Under the pieces are notes generated by a model. That model was not told the origin of the DNA, did no database searches, and was given only the letters and a program-made list of their open reading frames with translations. From NCBI GenBank assembly GCA_001784805.1, contig MFSE01000021.1:68241-117215 (forward strand): a stretch of 48,975 bases of DNA. Reading direction: 5' to 3'. A program made the translations under genes and the position numbers. Source of the DNA: Candidatus Moranbacteria bacterium RIFOXYA12_FULL_35_19 (lineage in GTDB: Bacteria; Patescibacteriota; Minisyncoccia; Moranbacterales; UBA2206). This document shows, one piece after another, positions 8,350 through 17,307 of the stretch (its first letter is position 1; each line of letters begins with the position of its first letter).

Positions 8350-9021
8350 ATGAAAAATATAATTAAAAGTTTGCTAGTTGTTGTAGCTGTCGCTGCAGTG
8401 GCTGGTGGCGCAACATGGTCATATTGGAGCGACACCGTAACAAGCTCTGAAAATAGCTTTGCTTCAGGAACAATGGAGTTGGAAATAAATGATAATCTAT
8501 CCGCAGCTACTGCTTCTGCTGTTTTCAATGTAACTGGTCTATATCCAGGAGCTGATATCCCTGAGCAAAATTTCAAAATTGAGAATATTGGTTCAGTAAA
8601 TGCAAATCATATTGATTTAACTGTTACTTTGGATGTCGATAATGATTTAGCGAAAAATATTTACTTTACTACTGATGACAATGGTATGAGATTTGGTGCT
8701 TCAACTAGCGGGGATCAATCAGATCTTATTGCTCAAGAAATGATTTTAGGAGATTTAGGAAATGATTATCACATCACTCAACCAGGCGGCGCTTTGTTTG
8801 CAGGAGTTGATACTAATAGTGATGGAAGACTTTCTCTTTCAGAACTTGCAGCTGCGGGAAAGATTCAAATTTCTCCAGATAGCAATAATGAAGGAATCAA
8901 TGCTGGAACAACCGCTTATCTTTATATGCATCCACATGTTGACATTGCTTTGACAGCTCAAGGGGAAACTGTTAACGCGACTTTTACCTTTGATTTGCAA
9001 CAGGATGCTTCTCAGTTATAA
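8350..9021 (+). CDS. SipW-dependent-type (camelysin/TasA-like) secreted protein with EF-hand-like loop
   Basis: MKNIIKSLLVVVAVAAVAGGATWSYWSDTVTSSENSFASGTMEL signal/early motif; DTNSDGRLSLSE loop. Confidence 0.8.
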   Translation: MKNIIKSLLVVVAVAAVAGGATWSYWSDTVTSSENSFASGTMELEINDNLSAATASAVFNVTGLYPGADIPEQNFKIENIGSVNANHIDLTVTLDVDNDLAKNIYFTTDDNGMRFGASTSGDQSDLIAQEMILGDLGNDYHITQPGGALFAGVDTNSDGRLSLSELAAAGKIQISPDSNNEGINAGTTAYLYMHPHVDIALTAQGETVNATFTFDLQQDASQL

Positions 9022-9090
9022 TCTGATTTCTTTTCGTTCCGCGATTTTTCGCGGGACGAGTGGAACTAGGATTTCGAGAAAGACAAATTT

Positions 9091-9678
9091 ATGATCGGAA
9101 AAATTTTCAAAACAATATTAAATACTATTTTAGGAATCTTGATTTTTATCGGAATTTTGGTAGTATTTTCTTTTTTGAAAATCCCGGGGAATTATAAGAT
9201 TTTCACCGTCCAATCAGGCTCGATGGAGCCAGCCATTCATACCGGCAGTCTGATTTTTGTCAAACCGCTTGAAGGATATAAAAAGGGTGATATTGTGACC
9301 AGGACAACCAAAGATGGAAAAGCAACAGTGACGCATAGAATAATTGAGGAGGCAGAGGAGAAAGGGGAAGTTTATTTCAAAACTAAAGGAGATGCCAATG
9401 ATGGTGGGGATACGGAAAAGGTTTTTGCAAAAGAAATTATCGGTAAATCATTTCTGGTTGTGCCACTATTGGGATATCCAGTAAATTATGCTAAAACACC
9501 AGTCGGCTTGGTTTTGATCATAATTATTCCCGCCGTGGTTATTATTTATGACGAAGCGCAAAAAATAAAAGCGGAAATTTTGAAAAAAATTGATTATCGA
9601 AAAAGAATGAAAAAAAGAGAAGAGACTTTGAATAATAAAAATGAAGAAAAAAATGAAGAAACGCAAGAAAAAATATAA
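9091..9678 (+). CDS. Signal peptidase I, SipW-type
   Basis: VQSGSMEPAIHTGSLIFVKPLEGYKKGDIVT, VTHRIIE, FKTKGDANDGGD. Confidence 0.9.
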   Translation: MIGKIFKTILNTILGILIFIGILVVFSFLKIPGNYKIFTVQSGSMEPAIHTGSLIFVKPLEGYKKGDIVTRTTKDGKATVTHRIIEEAEEKGEVYFKTKGDANDGGDTEKVFAKEIIGKSFLVVPLLGYPVNYAKTPVGLVLIIIIPAVVIIYDEAQKIKAEILKKIDYRKRMKKREETLNNKNEEKNEETQEKI

Positions 9679-11266
9679 ATCTGTGATTACGCAAAGAATT
9701 TTCCAATCGGTGAAAAAATTAGCGATGGTTTTTTGTGGTTTATTTTTGATTCTTGGGATGGGAAAAATTCAGGGAACTAGTTCATATTTTGCAGATAGTG
9801 CTGTTTCAGCTGGAAACGCTTTTTCCTCTGGCTATTGGATAGTGCCAACAGTGGAAGTGATTAGTCCGGAGTCTGGCGATGAGTGGCAAGTTGGTTCGAC
9901 GCAAGATATTACTTGGACGGCTGATTCTTCTGATCCGACAAAAACAGCCGGAATGAGTATTGACATTAATTATCAATGTGGTGGTGGTTCTTGGAGTAAT
10001 ATTGCTAATGGCACGACTAATGACGGAAGTTATTCTTGGATAGTGCCGACAAATATTTCGGATGAATGCGAAATTCGAATTTTTGCTACTGATGACTATG
10101 CTCTTACGGGAATGGATGATAGTGATCAATTTGAAATTTCTTATATGATTGTGCTTAATGAATTTGTGCCGTATCCGGCATCAGGACTGACTGAAATGGT
10201 GGAAATTTATAATTACGGCGATGAAGCGGTGGATGTTAACAATTGGTTTATCACTGACAATCAGGGGCCGGCGTCGCATCGAAGGCTGATTGATTCAGCT
10301 CATACTGATACAGGAAGCACAACGATTAACCCGTCATCTAGCCGATTTTTGGTAATTACAAATTATGCGGATTTTTATCTTAATAATACTGGTTCGGATG
10401 ATGTTCGGCTTTATGACAGCGCGGGAAATTTGATTGATGAACACAGTTTTTCAGATGCAGTGCAAGGAAAATCGTACGCGCGGATTCCAGATGGCGTTGG
10501 CAATTGGGTTGATCCCGTGCCGACTCCGGGAGAAAAAAATAATCCAAGCAATGATTTGGATGATATGAGAAAATATTATAAAAAAGCTTGTTTTGATGAC
10601 GGTAAACCGATTTGCAAAGAAAGCTTTTTGAAATCACTGGGGCTTTTGGAGGAGGATAAAAAAGAAGAAAAAGCAGAAGAAATTATCGAAGAAATAATTG
10701 TTGAAGAAAATCCGGTGATTCCAATTGAAGAGTCTACTGTTGAAGAAGAGGATAGCGTTGCTGATGAAGAAGAGGCGGAAATTGAAACAGATGAAAATAA
10801 TACTGATGAAACCGAAGATAATAATGTTTTGGAAGAAGAATTAAACGAAGAAATTGCGGAGGAAGTTTTGCCTTCCGAAGAAGAATTAATTGAGGAAGAA
10901 AATAATAATACGGATGAAACGGTAGAAGCAGAAGGTGAGACAGAAAAAAATATTTCCGAAGAAGAAGATGAAGAAAAAACAGAAACAGAAGAAGTGAAGA
11001 AGGAACCTACTTTATCGGTAGACGAGGAGGAAAAGGAAAATGAGGATAAAAAAATTGAAGAAGAAAAACTAGAGGCTGAGAAAAAAGCTAAAGCTAAGGC
11101 TGAAGAAGAAGAGAAAGAAAAAATAAAAGCACAGGAAGAAAAAGCTAAGGTTGAGGCTAAAGCTAAGGAGGAAGATGAAAAAAAGAAAGAAAAAGAAAAG
11201 AAAGATAATGAGGAAAAAGAGGATGACAAAAAAGAAGAAGCAAAGAAGGAGGAAGAGGCTGAATAA
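9641..11266 (+). CDS. Lamin-tail-domain-type secreted surface protein with long Glu/Lys-rich C-terminal tail
   Basis: N-terminal camelysin-like SSYFADSAVSAGNAFSSG; LNEFVPYPASGLTEMVEIYNYGDEAVDVNNWFITDNQG (LTD-like); low-complexity E/K tail. Confidence 0.75.
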   Translation: MKKKMKKRKKKYKSVITQRIFQSVKKLAMVFCGLFLILGMGKIQGTSSYFADSAVSAGNAFSSGYWIVPTVEVISPESGDEWQVGSTQDITWTADSSDPTKTAGMSIDINYQCGGGSWSNIANGTTNDGSYSWIVPTNISDECEIRIFATDDYALTGMDDSDQFEISYMIVLNEFVPYPASGLTEMVEIYNYGDEAVDVNNWFITDNQGPASHRRLIDSAHTDTGSTTINPSSSRFLVITNYADFYLNNTGSDDVRLYDSAGNLIDEHSFSDAVQGKSYARIPDGVGNWVDPVPTPGEKNNPSNDLDDMRKYYKKACFDDGKPICKESFLKSLGLLEEDKKEEKAEEIIEEIIVEENPVIPIEESTVEEEDSVADEEEAEIETDENNTDETEDNNVLEEELNEEIAEEVLPSEEELIEEENNNTDETVEAEGETEKNISEEEDEEKTETEEVKKEPTLSVDEEEKENEDKKIEEEKLEAEKKAKAKAEEEEKEKIKAQEEKAKVEAKAKEEDEKKKEKEKKDNEEKEDDKKEEAKKEEEAE

Positions 11267-11289
11267 ATTAATGTAAAAATGCAAAAAAG

Positions 11290-12204
11290 ATGAAAAAATA
11301 TTTTATCAAAAATTTAGCGGTAATTTTTTTAGGAGCAATCTTTTTGATTGTGCCGGCAAATTTTGCATTGGCGGATGATGAAATTGATGTGGAATTTTCT
11401 GATGGAACGGATATTGATGGTGATGAAATTTTTGATGAAGACAATATTTATCCCGGCTGGGAGAAATCAAAAACGATTCGCGTGCAAAATGAACATCCTT
11501 CAGAAGATGCCGACCTTTATTTCACTTTTGATGTTAATGGCGACAAAAAATTAGCGGAGAAATTAAAGTTATATGTAATTAAAGTGGCAAATGATGATTA
11601 TCGGATTGGTGGCGAAGGTGACCGCTGGACGCTGGAAGAAGCGGACGAAGAAGAGTTATATGTTGACAGGCTGGATTCAGGAGAAGAGGAAGAGTATGAA
11701 ATAAAAATAAAATTTGACAAGGATGCTGGCAATGAATATCAAGGATTGGAAACTGATTTTGATATTGATTTTCAAATTGAATCGGGAGAAGCCGGATCAG
11801 GAACAGAAGGAGAAATTTTAGCGGGAGAAGGGCGGGTGGTTTCTGGCAATCCTCCAGCGGAAGAAGTCCAAGGCGCGACAACTGAAGAAGGTGGACAGGG
11901 CGGAGGGGAAATTGCTGGGCAGGAGGAAAAATGCCAAAGCTGGCCTAAATGGGTATGGATTTTGGCGCTAGCGATTTTTGCTGGAATTTTCGGATATGAC
12001 GCCAGAAAAAATTATGTTCGGGAGGAATATGGTTGGAAGATTGCTCTTTTGTGGACAGCTCTTGCAGTTGGATTTTGGTACTATTTTGACAAATGTCGAG
12101 AGTTCCAATGGTTTCTTTACGGCGCAATCATAATCGCTATTGCTGGTCATTTTCTTTACCTTTACTTACTTAGAAAAAAAGTAAAAACCCCAAAACTTGA
12201 CTAA
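11290..12204 (+). CDS. TasA/camelysin-like secreted protein with C-terminal TM helices
   Basis: Signal peptide ...FALADDEIDVEFSDGTDIDGDEIFDEDNIYPGWEKSKTIRVQNE; two to three C-terminal TM segments. Confidence 0.6.
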   Translation: MKKYFIKNLAVIFLGAIFLIVPANFALADDEIDVEFSDGTDIDGDEIFDEDNIYPGWEKSKTIRVQNEHPSEDADLYFTFDVNGDKKLAEKLKLYVIKVANDDYRIGGEGDRWTLEEADEEELYVDRLDSGEEEEYEIKIKFDKDAGNEYQGLETDFDIDFQIESGEAGSGTEGEILAGEGRVVSGNPPAEEVQGATTEEGGQGGGEIAGQEEKCQSWPKWVWILALAIFAGIFGYDARKNYVREEYGWKIALLWTALAVGFWYYFDKCREFQWFLYGAIIIAIAGHFLYLYLLRKKVKTPKLD

Positions 12205-12230
12205 AAATTCAAAGTATGCTTAAATAATTG

Positions 12231-12262
12231 TTAGCCTAAAACATTAGGCTTTTAGTTTTTTT
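12231..12262 (+). terminator. Intrinsic terminator
   Basis: agcctaaaacattaggct followed by tttagtttttt. Confidence 0.65.
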
Positions 12263-12323
12263 AAAATTTATTCACATAAGTCTGCAATTAATTGATTTTT
12301 AAACTAAAAAAAGGAGGGTGAGA

Positions 12324-12683
12324 ATGTTTAACAATGCGTTATTGGCAGATGACGATGCGACTATAAATTATATTGTAGAAAAAGCCGTGTCGAACGCTTC
12401 GTTAGCAAAGAATATAATAATTACCGATGATAGGTTGGAACAAGTCGACATACTGAAACATAGCACAGTAGACTTGCTTGTTGTTGACCTAAAGAATGGC
12501 GGATCAAGAATTATTGAACTTGCCAGAAAAAAACATCCGAATATTAAAATTCTGTGTTTTTCGGGAAGTGTCAATGAGAATGTGGAAAGGATTGTGCGCG
12601 AAAGTGGCGCCAATGATTTTCTTGCAAAACCGGCCGGGATTGGTGAAATTACAGAAAAAATTAAGAATTTACAAATTAAGTAA
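12324..12683 (+). CDS. Stand-alone response-regulator receiver-like protein
   Basis: ALLADDDATINYIVEKA, DLLVVDL, ILCFSGS, GANDFLAKP; RBS aggaggg before ATG at 12324. Confidence 0.75.
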   Translation: MFNNALLADDDATINYIVEKAVSNASLAKNIIITDDRLEQVDILKHSTVDLLVVDLKNGGSRIIELARKKHPNIKILCFSGSVNENVERIVRESGANDFLAKPAGIGEITEKIKNLQIK

Positions 12684-12689
12684 GAGTGA

Positions 12690-12736
12690 CAAGGCGCTTC
12701 GTTGCAGATTCATTGCAACGGGCGCCTTTTTGTTTT
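12690..12736 (+). terminator. Intrinsic terminator
   Basis: aaggcgcttcgttgca...tgcaacgggcgcctttttg. Confidence 0.65.
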
Positions 12737-12787
12737 GGGAGAAAGATAGTAGAATAGAAGTAAGAAGAAAGAAGTGAGATATAGGAA

Positions 12788-12912
12788 AATTTTCAATTTT
12801 CAATTCACAAGTTTCAATGAATTTTCAAATTAAAAATTTTCAAACGGAATTTATTAAAAATATTGAAAATTGAGAATTGAGTGAAAATTGAAAATTGAGA
12901 ATTGGAAATTAA
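12788..12912. repeat. Intergenic palindrome (TTCAATTT/AAATTGAA-type)
   Basis: attttcaattttcaattcac ... gagtgaaaattgaaaattgagaattgg. Confidence 0.65.
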
Positions 12913-12955
12913 GATTAGATAAGAAACAAGATACAAAAATTAAGATGCAAATTTT

Positions 12956-13690
12956 ATGGAATATAAATATAATGCGATTGTTTTGAATAAGATTGATACG
13001 GGGGAAACTGACCGGGTGTATGTGGCCTATACTTTGGAAGCGGGGCGGATTTTGGCGCGGGCGATTGGAGTCAAAAAACCCAATGCGAAATTGGCGGGCA
13101 ATTTGGAGCCGATCACCTACTGCGAAATTTTTTTAGCCAAAGGCAAAGGGCGGGGCAATGTTACGGGCGCGATTGCGGTAGAAAATTTTTTGGCGATTAA
13201 GGAAAATGTCGAAGCGTTGGAAAAAGTTTTTAGTGCTTTCAAGATTTTTTCTCGCTTGGTGACCCAAGAAGAAAAAGACGAAAAAATATTTCGACTTCTT
13301 TTAGATTATCTGTTAGCAATGGAAAAACAAGCCGGCGGGGAAAAGATAGAGCTAAAAAATAATTTGAAATTTGATATTTTGACACTGGGATTTATTTTCA
13401 AATTATTGCAAAGTTTAGGCTATAAGCAGGAAGTAAAAAAGTGCGCCGTCTGTTTGACGAAATTGACTTCCGGAGAAAATTATTTTAGCGCAGAACTTGG
13501 CGGAACCCTTTGTCCGATTTGCGCTAAGCGCTCAAAAAATAAAATTAGGATAACAGACGAAGTGGTGAAATTTATCCGAATTTTTTTGGATAATAAAATA
13601 GAAAATATCGGCAAGATAAAATCAGAAAATAAAAATATCCATCATCTCAAAATTATCGCCCAAGAAGCGGTGAGATGGATAACGGGATAG
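12956..13690 (+). CDS. recO: DNA repair protein RecO
   Basis: YNAIVLNKIDTGETDRVYVAYTLEAGRILARAIGVKKPNAKLAGNLEP; CxxC...CxxC (CAVC..CPIC). Confidence 0.88.
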   Translation: MEYKYNAIVLNKIDTGETDRVYVAYTLEAGRILARAIGVKKPNAKLAGNLEPITYCEIFLAKGKGRGNVTGAIAVENFLAIKENVEALEKVFSAFKIFSRLVTQEEKDEKIFRLLLDYLLAMEKQAGGEKIELKNNLKFDILTLGFIFKLLQSLGYKQEVKKCAVCLTKLTSGENYFSAELGGTLCPICAKRSKNKIRITDEVVKFIRIFLDNKIENIGKIKSENKNIHHLKIIAQEAVRWITG

Positions 13691-13695
13691 CTCTT

Positions 13696-13728
13696 CGCCA
13701 CTTTCTTTTTCCCAAAAAGAAAGTGGCA
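13696..13728. repeat. Perfect hairpin gccactttcttttt/aaaaagaaagtggc
   Basis: 14-bp arms around ccc. Confidence 0.8.
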
Positions 13729-13741
13729 GAAAGAAAAAAGG

Positions 13742-13870
13742 CCACCCAAATAAAATAAAGAAATAAATTTTCGATTTTTTCGCTAAATTTACTAACTCCA
13801 CTTAGGCACTGATGAGTAAATTCTTAACGCGAAAAAATCTCAATTTATAATTCTTTATTTTATAGGGTGG
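13742..13870. repeat. Long imperfect intergenic palindrome (~50-bp arms)
   Basis: ccacccaaataaaataaagaaataaattttcgattttttcgctaaatttact vs reverse complement ccaccctataaaataaagaattataaattgagattttttcgcgttaagaatttact. Confidence 0.8.
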
Positions 13871-13988
13871 GTTGAAATGAGATTAAAATAATAGTATTGA
13901 AAAAGCTCAACTTTGGAGAAGTGTGGGTCTTGTTGTTAAAAACCAAAAAATCTAGTATTATAAAAGTATAAATTTAAAAACAAATACT

Positions 13989-15887
13989 ATGTCTTTACGG
14001 GATATTAAGGAAAATTTATATAAAAAAGAAGCGCCGGAGAATTTGTCGGAGCATGAAATTAGCCAATATGATCCGACAGTGGCTAAAAACACTGGCGAAA
14101 TGGGCAAGGGGGCGGATGATTTGTGGGCAAAAAAAACCGGACTGGACAAAGTGGAAAAAAAAGCCATTAAAAAAGGTTTGATTATTTTGGCGATTGTCAT
14201 TGGAATAATCGTTGCAATGTCTGCCTACTGGATGATTAGACAGATGATGTTTCAAGCTGGCAACGCTACCATTTCCATTGTTGGACCATCACAAGCCAAT
14301 AGCGGAAAGCTTTTGACTTATGAAATAAATTATCAAAATGATAATCGCTTGAGTATAAAAAATGCAACTTTGAAAATAACTTATCCGGAAAATTTCAAGC
14401 CTTTGGAGGAAGCTGGTTTTCAAGTGGAAAATTTAACTTCCGGTAATTTCAATTTGGGGACAATCAACGGCAAAAGCCAAGGCAAAGTTATTCTAAATGG
14501 CAAAGCGTATAGTCCCAAGGGCGCGCTTATTTATTTGCGCGCGTCTTTGTCATACAATCCTTCCGGCTATTCCAGCCAGTTCCAAACTAATAGTCAAATA
14601 GGAGTGAATGTTATATCGGCGCCGATTACTTTGGAAATGTTGGCTCCACAAAATGCTTCAAATGGTGACGCGGTGGATTATCAAATAAATTATAGAAATG
14701 ACGGAGCAGAAATAATTAATAATTTAGTGATTGAAGCGAAATATCCAGATCAATTTACTTTCTCTTTGGCCAGTCCCAAAGCTTCTAATTATAATAACTC
14801 TTGGGATATTGGTAATCTTTCTGCGGGTCAAAGTGGAAAAATTGTCATCAGCGGAAATTTGGAAGGAGAAAGAGAAAATATCAAAAAAGTGGAAGCGAGT
14901 ATTGGAACTCGCGAAAAAGGAGAAATGATTGTATTTAATTCTGAAAGCGCGGAAACTAAAATAGTTTTCTCGCCTCTCGTTATTGCACAAGTGGTAAATG
15001 ATAAAAAAAATCTCAATGTTAATGCCGGCGATACTTTGAGATTTGAAATAAATTATAAAAATAACGGCAATCTTGGACTGCGTGATGTGATTATTACGGA
15101 AGAAATAGATAGTCCTGTTTTGGATTATTCCAGTTTGAAAATGGATGGCGGAAGTTTTGATATAGACAGCAAAACGATAACTTGGAAAGCTTCGGATATA
15201 AGAAGTTTGAAAAATTTGGGAGCTTCTCAAATGGGAAAAATATTTTTTTCTATCAGAGTCAAAGATATTTTACCAGTGGGCGAAGAAAAAGATAAGAATT
15301 TTGTGATAAAAACTGTGGCTAAAATTGACAGTCCAGATGTGCCGACGCCGATTTCTATGAATAAAATAATTTCCAGTAATGCCATCAATATGAAAGTTAA
15401 TTCTAAATTGGCAATAAGCGTCAAAGGTTATTATAGTGATCAAGCAATTCCAAATTCTGGTCCAGTTCCGCCAAAAGTCGGAGAGGAAACAACCTACACG
15501 ATTCATTGGAAAGTACTGAATGTTTCTAATGATATTTCTGGCGCTACTGTTTCGGCTATCTTACCGACCAATTCCCAAATGACAGGCAATATTTTTCCAC
15601 AAGATGCTAATTTGAAATATAACGAGAGGACTAACGCGGTTGTTTGGACTATTGGTAATGTCAATTCAGGTGCTGGACTTTTGTCGCCATCGCCAGAAAC
15701 AGCTTTTCAAATCAAAATTAAGCCATCGCCGGATCAAGCAGGTCGAGAAGTTGGACTGTTGGGCAAGACAGTTTTCTCCGCCAAAGATCTTTTTACTGAA
15801 GAAAATCTTTTAGTAGAAGCGAAAGAAAAAAATACTAATCTTTATGAGGATAGTTCTATAATTGGAAAAAATAAAGTGGTAAACTAA
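13989..15887 (+). CDS. Large surface protein with tandem DUF11-like beta-sandwich repeats, N-terminal TM anchor
   Basis: Repeated GKLLTYEINYQNDN / GDAVDYQINYRNDG / GDTLRFEINYKNNG / GEETTYTIHWKVLN units; TM IILAIVIGIIVAMSAYWMI. Confidence 0.75.
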   Translation: MSLRDIKENLYKKEAPENLSEHEISQYDPTVAKNTGEMGKGADDLWAKKTGLDKVEKKAIKKGLIILAIVIGIIVAMSAYWMIRQMMFQAGNATISIVGPSQANSGKLLTYEINYQNDNRLSIKNATLKITYPENFKPLEEAGFQVENLTSGNFNLGTINGKSQGKVILNGKAYSPKGALIYLRASLSYNPSGYSSQFQTNSQIGVNVISAPITLEMLAPQNASNGDAVDYQINYRNDGAEIINNLVIEAKYPDQFTFSLASPKASNYNNSWDIGNLSAGQSGKIVISGNLEGERENIKKVEASIGTREKGEMIVFNSESAETKIVFSPLVIAQVVNDKKNLNVNAGDTLRFEINYKNNGNLGLRDVIITEEIDSPVLDYSSLKMDGGSFDIDSKTITWKASDIRSLKNLGASQMGKIFFSIRVKDILPVGEEKDKNFVIKTVAKIDSPDVPTPISMNKIISSNAINMKVNSKLAISVKGYYSDQAIPNSGPVPPKVGEETTYTIHWKVLNVSNDISGATVSAILPTNSQMTGNIFPQDANLKYNERTNAVVWTIGNVNSGAGLLSPSPETAFQIKIKPSPDQAGREVGLLGKTVFSAKDLFTEENLLVEAKEKNTNLYEDSSIIGKNKVVN

Positions 15888-15893
15888 GAAGGG

Positions 15894-16036
15894 CGAGGAT
15901 TTGAGAAAAATATAAAAAAGAACTCGAAAGCGAATTTTCTTACCAAAATTTTTTTGACAGGCAACGGCGGAACAAAATAATTTTGGAGAAAATGCGCTTT
16001 CTCAAACAGTACTTTTTATATTTTTCTCAAATCCTC
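15894..16036. repeat. Very long imperfect palindrome (~58-bp arms) between surface gene and tgt
   Basis: cgaggatttgagaaaaatataaaaaagaact..cgaaagcgaattttct..ccaaaatt vs reverse complement of attttggagaaaatgcgctttctcaaacagtactttttatatttttctcaaatcctct. Confidence 0.85.
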
Positions 16037-16055
16037 TTAAATATATAAAAGAAAA

Positions 16056-17192
16056 ATGTTTGAAATAATTTCAAAAAACCCAAACAGTCGATGTGGAATA
16101 ATTCGGACTAAAAACGGAGAAATTAAAACTCCGTTTTTTATGCCAGATGCTACGCGCGGATTCGTGCGATCGATTGACAATGGAATATTGGAAAAAGAAA
16201 TAGGTTTGGAAGCAATTCTCATTAACACTTATCATTTGTTTTTGAATCCTGGAATGGAAACAATAAAAAAAGCAGGAGGAGCGCATAAATTTATGAATTG
16301 GACAAAGCCCTTACTTTCGGATTCCGGTGGGTATCAAGTTTTTTCCTTGATTCATAAAAATCCGCGCTTGGGAAAAATTACCGAGGACGAAGTTATTTTT
16401 CGTTCGCCGATTGATGGATCGAAACATATTTTGACGCCAGAAAAAGCTATTCAAATTCAATTTGATTTAGGGGTGGATATGATGGTGTGCTTGGATGATC
16501 CGCCGCCTAATGATTATCCAAAAGAAAAAATAGCGCAGGCGGTTTCGCGGACAATTCGCTGGGCGAATCGTTGTAAAAAAGAATATGAAAAACAAATTGA
16601 AAAAAGAAAAGTATCCAAGGCAGATAGACCGTTGATTTTTGGTGTTATTCAGGGTGGAGAGTATTTGGATTTGCGAAAACATTGCACGCAGGAGTTGGTG
16701 AAAATTGGATTTGATGGCTATGGTTTTGGGGCCCGTCACATTGATAGCGAGGGAAATTTTATGGAAGAAGTGGTGCGAGAAACTGCCAAATTTATTCCAG
16801 AAAAGGCACTTCGTTTTGCTTTGGGAGTGGGTACGCCGGAGGATATCGTCAAATGTTTTTCCTATGGTTGGGATATGTTTGATTGCGTGATTCCCACGAG
16901 AGAAGGAAGACATGGCCGTTTGTTTTTACGAAAAAATACCCCCTCTCCTTTACAAGGAGAGGGTTGGGGTGAGGTGGATTTTTACGAAACAATTAATATC
17001 AATAACGGAAAATACAAAGATGATTTTTCACGTGTTGACGAGCATTGCGATTGCGTGCTATGTAAAAACCATACGCGCGCCTATTTACATCACCTTTTTG
17101 CTTCCAAAGAAATGCTCGGAATGAGACTCGCTGCGATTCATAACTTGAAGTTTTATGCGGATCTTATGAAATCTTTACGAATTACGAATTAA
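16056..17192 (+). CDS. tgt: Queuine/archaeosine tRNA-ribosyltransferase
   Basis: LLSDSGGYQVFSL, GVIQGG, GVGTPEDIVKCFSYGWDMFDCVIPTREGRHGRLF, CDCVLCKNHTRAYLHHL. Confidence 0.95.
   Translation: MFEIISKNPNSRCGIIRTKNGEIKTPFFMPDATRGFVRSIDNGILEKEIGLEAILINTYHLFLNPGMETIKKAGGAHKFMNWTKPLLSDSGGYQVFSLIHKNPRLGKITEDEVIFRSPIDGSKHILTPEKAIQIQFDLGVDMMVCLDDPPPNDYPKEKIAQAVSRTIRWANRCKKEYEKQIEKRKVSKADRPLIFGVIQGGEYLDLRKHCTQELVKIGFDGYGFGARHIDSEGNFMEEVVRETAKFIPEKALRFALGVGTPEDIVKCFSYGWDMFDCVIPTREGRHGRLFLRKNTPSPLQGEGWGEVDFYETININNGKYKDDFSRVDEHCDCVLCKNHTRAYLHHLFASKEMLGMRLAAIHNLKFYADLMKSLRITN
16939..16977. repeat. In-frame palindromic insertion in tgt (TPSPLQGEGWGEVD)
   Basis: ccccctctcctttacaaggagagggttggggtgaggtgg; matches ileS element at 5011-5103. 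Confidence 0.85.
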
Positions 17193-17215
17193 GTACAAAT
17201 ATACTAATGTACGAA
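17174..17215. repeat. TACGAAT-type repeat at 3' end of tgt (supplies tgt C-terminus and stop)
   Basis: ttacgaattacgaattaagtacaaatatactaatgtacgaata; similar to 17933-17967. Confidence 0.7.
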
Positions 17216-17224
17216 TAATTTTTT

Positions 17225-17296
17225 ATGAGTAATAAAAAAGTCGAATTGCTTGCGCCGGCGGGCTTGCCTCGCCAAAGCCGTAATTTAGAAGTATAA
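17225..17296 (+). pseudogene. Decayed duplicate of the U32 peptidase start (MSNKKVELLAPAG then unrelated palindromic sequence and stop)
   Basis: atgagtaataaaaaagtcgaattgcttgcgccggcgggc... parallels KSIELLAPAG of the ORF at 17308. Confidence 0.6.
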
Positions 17297-17307
17297 GCTT
17301 TAAATTA

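Noticed and set aside
9806-10129. Minus-strand ORF of 107 aa
   Set aside because: Fully antisense to a well-supported gene, no RBS or family features.
10576-11229. 217-aa Ser/Phe-rich minus-strand ORF
   Set aside because: Antisense image of the Glu/Lys-rich repeat tail of the lamin-tail protein; low-complexity artefact.
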